Assembly (NCBI GenBank): GCA_050950645.1
Contig: JBMNHZ010000001.1
Location: 124,001 to 188,000, forward strand
Direction of reading: 5' to 3'
DNA length: 64,000 nucleotides
Source: BRH-c25 sp012519325
GTDB lineage: Bacteria > Bacillota > Clostridia > Lutisporales > Lutisporaceae
Below, one piece after another: positions 61,026-64,000 of this stretch. The notes below the pieces were generated by a model. The model did not search any database, was not told where the DNA came from, and saw only the letters and a program-made list of their open reading frames with translations. The translations under genes and the position numbers were made by a program. The first letter of the stretch is position 1. Every line of letters begins with the position of its first letter.

Positions 61026-63068
61026 TTATATAAGCCTAATAATTTCATTTTTAAGACAGGTTTTCAAATTAAGTTCTTTAACACTGCCTCCGAAATCCAC
61101 CCTTATCCTTGCGTCCTTCTTGTTATTAATCACTTCCTTTATTACTCCCTCATAGTATATTTTGTGGTAAATCCTTTGACCTGCACTGACCTGGCTGCTG
61201 TAATCAATACATTTCTGTAATTCTTCAATAAAACGTGACGGCTTTACTGATTTCCCGTACCTGCGCTTGGGAATGGTTATATACAGTTCTCTTTTAGCCC
61301 GGGTCACAGCCACATAGAATAGACGTCTTTCTTCTTCCAAATCGGTATTTGAAGCAGAATCATCCTTTATGTATGGAGTAAGACCTTCAACAGTGCCGCA
61401 GATAAATACCGTTTCAAATTCAAGTCCCTTTGCCTTATGCATGGTCATCAACTTTACATTATTGTGCCCGGAATTGTCATATTTTTTATGTGCCAGCTTC
61501 TCAGCCACTTCCTCCATATGCTGCATATACTGCACTATGCTTCCGAACCCTCCGGAAGAGCTCTCAATTTCTTCGATTACCTCTAACAGCCCTTTTGTGC
61601 TTATTCCCTTTGAAGCTGCATATTCCTTGAGATATTCATCATAGCCTGTTACATTTCTGATATACCTTACTGCATTTGCAGGTTCCATCCCGCCGAGTCT
61701 TTTCAAGTCATTCTTAAGCTCAAAAATCCCATTTATCTGCAGCCTGTTCAAGCCTCCTTGGTTGATAATATCCAGGAGAAAATCGCCTCCTGATCTTTCC
61801 GCCTTTTCAATCATGTCCTTGCTTATATACCTTTTTGGCCTGTTCATTATCCTGATAAAATCCCTCGTGTCCCCCAAGCCGGCTCCGAGCTTGAGATAAC
61901 TGATAATATCCCTGAAAATCCAATGATTGTATATGAACACCATATCATCAAAAGTAATAAAAGGAATCCCGAAATCCAAAAAAGCATCAATAACCGCTCT
62001 GGATTGAAGATTTGTCCTGTATATCACAGCAAAATCCGAAAACTTCCTGCGATTTTTGATCATTTGTACTATTCTGGCAGCTATAGTTCTGGCCTCCTGC
62101 TCAAAATCTTCCACTTCGAAAACAACAGGAAGGCTTCCTTTGCCCTTCACCGTTTCAAGAGTTTTGTAATACCTGTTTTTGTTTGCGTTTATGACAGATA
62201 GGGCAGCGGCCAATATATTACTTGTAGTTCTGTAATTTGTTTTCAGATATATTTTGCTGCATCCCGGATAAAGCTTTTCAAAATTCAGAAGTATATCAGG
62301 TGCTGCACCCCTGAATCCATAGATTGATTGATCATCATCTCCTACAACAAAAATATTATTGAGAGGCTCAGCAATAAGCTTGATTGCTTCAAACTGCAGT
62401 GCATTAATATCCTGAAACTCATCCACCAATATGTACTTGAACCTTTCTCTTACCTCTTTCAGTATCTTGGGGGCTTCTGCCAGCATATTCAGGCAGTGTG
62501 ATAATATATCATCATAGTCGTATTTGCCTGACTGCCGTTTTAAATCATTGTATTCCTCCATAATTCCTTTCAGCTGGCTGTTTTTGTATGAACCCGACTT
62601 GAAATCCCCTGCGCCGGACATAGTGCTTATGACATACTCCATATCACCGATAATATTCCTTATATGCTCATCATCCTCTGCAAGGCTTGGTTCCAACCTT
62701 CTTACAAGGCTCTTAATTATATTGAACTTGCTGTTCCCATCAATCAGGTCTTCAAGTCTGTATCCCTTGTACTGCCTCAAAAGCTTGTAGAAAATCGAAT
62801 GGAAGGTACCGAAGCTTACATCCCTGCCTCTCCAAGTCATTGACAGTCTACCGTATCTTTCCTTCATTTCATTGGATGCCGCTCTTGAAAAAGTGACAAC
62901 AAGTATGTTTTCGGGGCGCACTGCCTTACTCTCAATCAGATTGGCTATCCTTGATGTAATAACAGTGGTTTTCCCCGTACCCGGCCCTGCAAGTACCATA
63001 CATGGTCCTTCTACGTGCTTTACCGCCTTCAGTTGTTCCCGGTTCAAATTATGCAAACAGCTATTCAT
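61026..63068 (-). CDS. UvrD/PcrA-type ATP-dependent DNA helicase
   Basis: Superfamily 1A 3'-5' helicase, 680 residues. Motifs: LAGPGTGKTTVITSRI (Walker A), LVDEFQDINALQ (motif II), GDDDQSIYGFRGA (III), LKTNYRTTSNI (IV), MTMHKAKGLEFETVF (V) and FYVAVTRAKRELYI (VI). It is shorter than typical PcrA, mainly at the C-terminus. It could be a UvrD paralogue rather than the main PcrA. Start ATG at 63068 (AAGGG upstream). Confidence 0.92.
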   Translation of the reverse strand: MNSCLHNLNREQLKAVKHVEGPCMVLAGPGTGKTTVITSRIANLIESKAVRPENILVVTFSRAASNEMKERYGRLSMTWRGRDVSFGTFHSIFYKLLRQYKGYRLEDLIDGNSKFNIIKSLVRRLEPSLAEDDEHIRNIIGDMEYVISTMSGAGDFKSGSYKNSQLKGIMEEYNDLKRQSGKYDYDDILSHCLNMLAEAPKILKEVRERFKYILVDEFQDINALQFEAIKLIAEPLNNIFVVGDDDQSIYGFRGAAPDILLNFEKLYPGCSKIYLKTNYRTTSNILAAALSVINANKNRYYKTLETVKGKGSLPVVFEVEDFEQEARTIAARIVQMIKNRRKFSDFAVIYRTNLQSRAVIDAFLDFGIPFITFDDMVFIYNHWIFRDIISYLKLGAGLGDTRDFIRIMNRPKRYISKDMIEKAERSGGDFLLDIINQGGLNRLQINGIFELKNDLKRLGGMEPANAVRYIRNVTGYDEYLKEYAASKGISTKGLLEVIEEIESSSGGFGSIVQYMQHMEEVAEKLAHKKYDNSGHNNVKLMTMHKAKGLEFETVFICGTVEGLTPYIKDDSASNTDLEEERRLFYVAVTRAKRELYITIPKRRYGKSVKPSRFIEELQKCIDYSSQVSAGQRIYHKIYYEGVIKEVINNKKDARIRVDFGGSVKELNLKTCLKNEIIRLI

Positions 63069-63121
63069 CAATATTACCCTTATCCTTTTATAACAATATT
63101 TCCATCGCCTGTGCGTATACT

Positions 63122-63282
63122 ATATCATAAATCCTTTAGGATTTATGATATCTGCTCATGTGCGCATTGCAAAGCAAAAAATCGCACGAATTGCAAACTC
63201 AACAGGTTAAAGACCTTTTAATCAGAGATATAATATGATTTACGCATATTATATCATAAAACCTGTAAGGGTTTTATGATAT
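63122..63282. repeat. Pair of near-identical palindromes
   Basis: 63122-63151 (ATATCATAAATCC ... GGATTTATGATAT) and 63251-63282 (ATATCATAAAACC ... GGGTTTTATGATAT) share arms and the following TC(T/C)GC. They are 130 bp apart in the intergenic region upstream of the helicase gene. Confidence 0.75.
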
Positions 63283-63293
63283 CCGCTATAACA

Positions 63294-63330
63294 ATAAAGC
63301 CTTCCACCGATAGAATGGTGAAGGCTTTAT
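63294..63330 (-). terminator. Terminator after the TRAP permease gene
   Basis: ATAAAGCCTTCACC and GGTGGAAGGCTTTAT form a 14-bp stem (one bulge) with an ATTCTATC loop on the minus strand. Confidence 0.85.
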
Positions 63331-63360
63331 CAAATTAATAAGTCTGCAGATTGAGTTATG

Positions 63361-64000
63361 CTATAAGGATTCTGATTCTAATTTTTGTTTTACACGATAT
63401 GTCTGCAGGAACCAAACCCCTCCAAATATGGCTGCACCAATAATATCTGTAGTTAAACCGGGATCGATTAATAATACACCGGCTGTCAGCAGCAAAATTC
63501 TCTCATACCATTTGTCGTTTGTAATTAAATAATTGGTCGTTGCTGTTCCAACACATACCATGCCGACAATAGCCGTTGCCAGTGCAAAAAGTATTGCTAA
63601 AACAAATACAAAAGTTGATACACCCTCCGGCCTTACCAGAATCAGAATTGGCGAAAGTACAAAAATATAAGGTATCAGGTAAGCCGCAAATCCTAACTTA
63701 AAGGCTTCAACTCCCGTTTTAAAGGGATTGGATTTGGCTATACCTGCTCCCGCAAATGCAGCCAAAGCTACCGGTGGAGTTATATCCGCCACTATACCGA
63801 AATAAAAGACAAACAGATGAGCGGCTAATGGATGCACACCCAAGCTAACCAAAGCAGGAGCCGATACTGTAGCCTGGATTATGTAGTTTGCGGTTGTAGG
63901 TACACCCATACCGAGAATTAAGGATCCTATCATAGTAAGAACCATAGTAAGGTATAAATTACCTCCCGCTAATTTGACAAGGCCTCCGGACATTTTCATG
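63361..64000 (-). CDS. TRAP transporter permease, C-terminal part
   Basis: Open to the right window edge; at least 213 residues of a multi-helix permease. GMGVPTTANYIIQATVSAPA, FYFGIVADITPPVALAAFAG and IAKSNPFKTGVEAFKLG are typical of the large subunit of TAXI-type TRAP transporters (often fused DctQM). The last helices (ILFALATAIVGMVCVG) lead to a short basic tail. The internal ATG at the edge is not the true start. Substrate unknown, usually C4-dicarboxylates or glutamate-like. Confidence 0.88.
   Translation of the reverse strand, partial: MKMSGGLVKLAGGNLYLTMVLTMIGSLILGMGVPTTANYIIQATVSAPALVSLGVHPLAAHLFVFYFGIVADITPPVALAAFAGAGIAKSNPFKTGVEAFKLGFAAYLIPYIFVLSPILILVRPEGVSTFVFVLAILFALATAIVGMVCVGTATTNYLITNDKWYERILLLTAGVLLIDPGLTTDIIGAAIFGGVWFLQTYRVKQKLESESL

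Overview
The window looks like a chromosomal segment of an AT-rich, endospore-forming member of the Clostridia. The evidence is the spoIIA-sigF and spoVA genes, bofC, yunB and a SpoIID-like protein, a SCIFF (six-cysteine) peptide gene next to yajC/secDF, and clostridial gene orders such as recJ-[apt]-relA-dtd, hemZ-hisS-aspS and tgt-queA-ruvABC-bofC. I cannot name the species from the sequence alone.

Region 1 (1-23.1 kb) is one long minus-strand housekeeping block. It holds aspS (cut by the window edge), hisS, hemZ, a small HTH-like protein, a metallo-beta-lactamase-fold hydrolase, dtd, the stringent-response gene relA, a 5' remnant of apt, recJ, a LapA-like protein, secF/secD, a gamma-carbonic anhydrase, the SCIFF precursor, a TIGR04086 membrane protein, yajC, the queuosine genes tgt/queA/queH, a SpoIID/LytB protein, ruvB/ruvA/ruvC and bofC. 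Region 2 (23.2-35.7 kb) is mixed in orientation: uvsE, an LTA-synthase-like protein, an orphan ThiS, a secreted protein, a DUF4349 lipoprotein, yebC, nadE, two half-size TauE/SafE proteins, an EamA fragment, hflX, an hflK/hflC-like pair and a peroxiredoxin fragment.

Region 3 (35.9-42.3 kb) is a minus-strand rRNA operon, 16S - tRNA-Ala - tRNA-Ile - 23S - 5S in transcription order, with promoter and terminator visible. Its 16S and 23S genes carry four large hairpin expansions: h6 and h44 of 16S, and domain I and helix 45 of 23S. Two of them share one architecture and look like the same kind of palindromic element.

Region 4 (42.4-46.1 kb) holds the most exciting feature. The sporulation gene yunB is split into an N-terminal part (45406-46038) and an in-frame C-terminal tail (42437-42526). 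A 2.9-kb element lies between them, carrying a serine recombinase, a small overlapping ORF and a DNA polymerase IV gene. A 12-bp direct repeat in the same reading frame (VGDV codons) borders the element, so precise excision would rebuild a full-length YunB. This is the logic of the sigK 'skin' elements, here in another sporulation gene and in a very small element.

Region 5 (46.3-64 kb) holds a class A penicillin-binding protein, the spoVA and spoIIA-sigF sporulation genes, a GT28-type glycosyltransferase, a polyamine group (speE, a SpeA-like decarboxylase behind a promoter-plus-terminator leader, and an MTA phosphorylase-like gene), asparaginase, a dTMP kinase-like gene, rplY, a UvrD/PcrA-type helicase and the end of a TRAP permease. 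Three copies of a GACACGGGGACG palindrome (REP-like) are scattered through the window. No CRISPR array, complete insertion sequence or prophage is visible.
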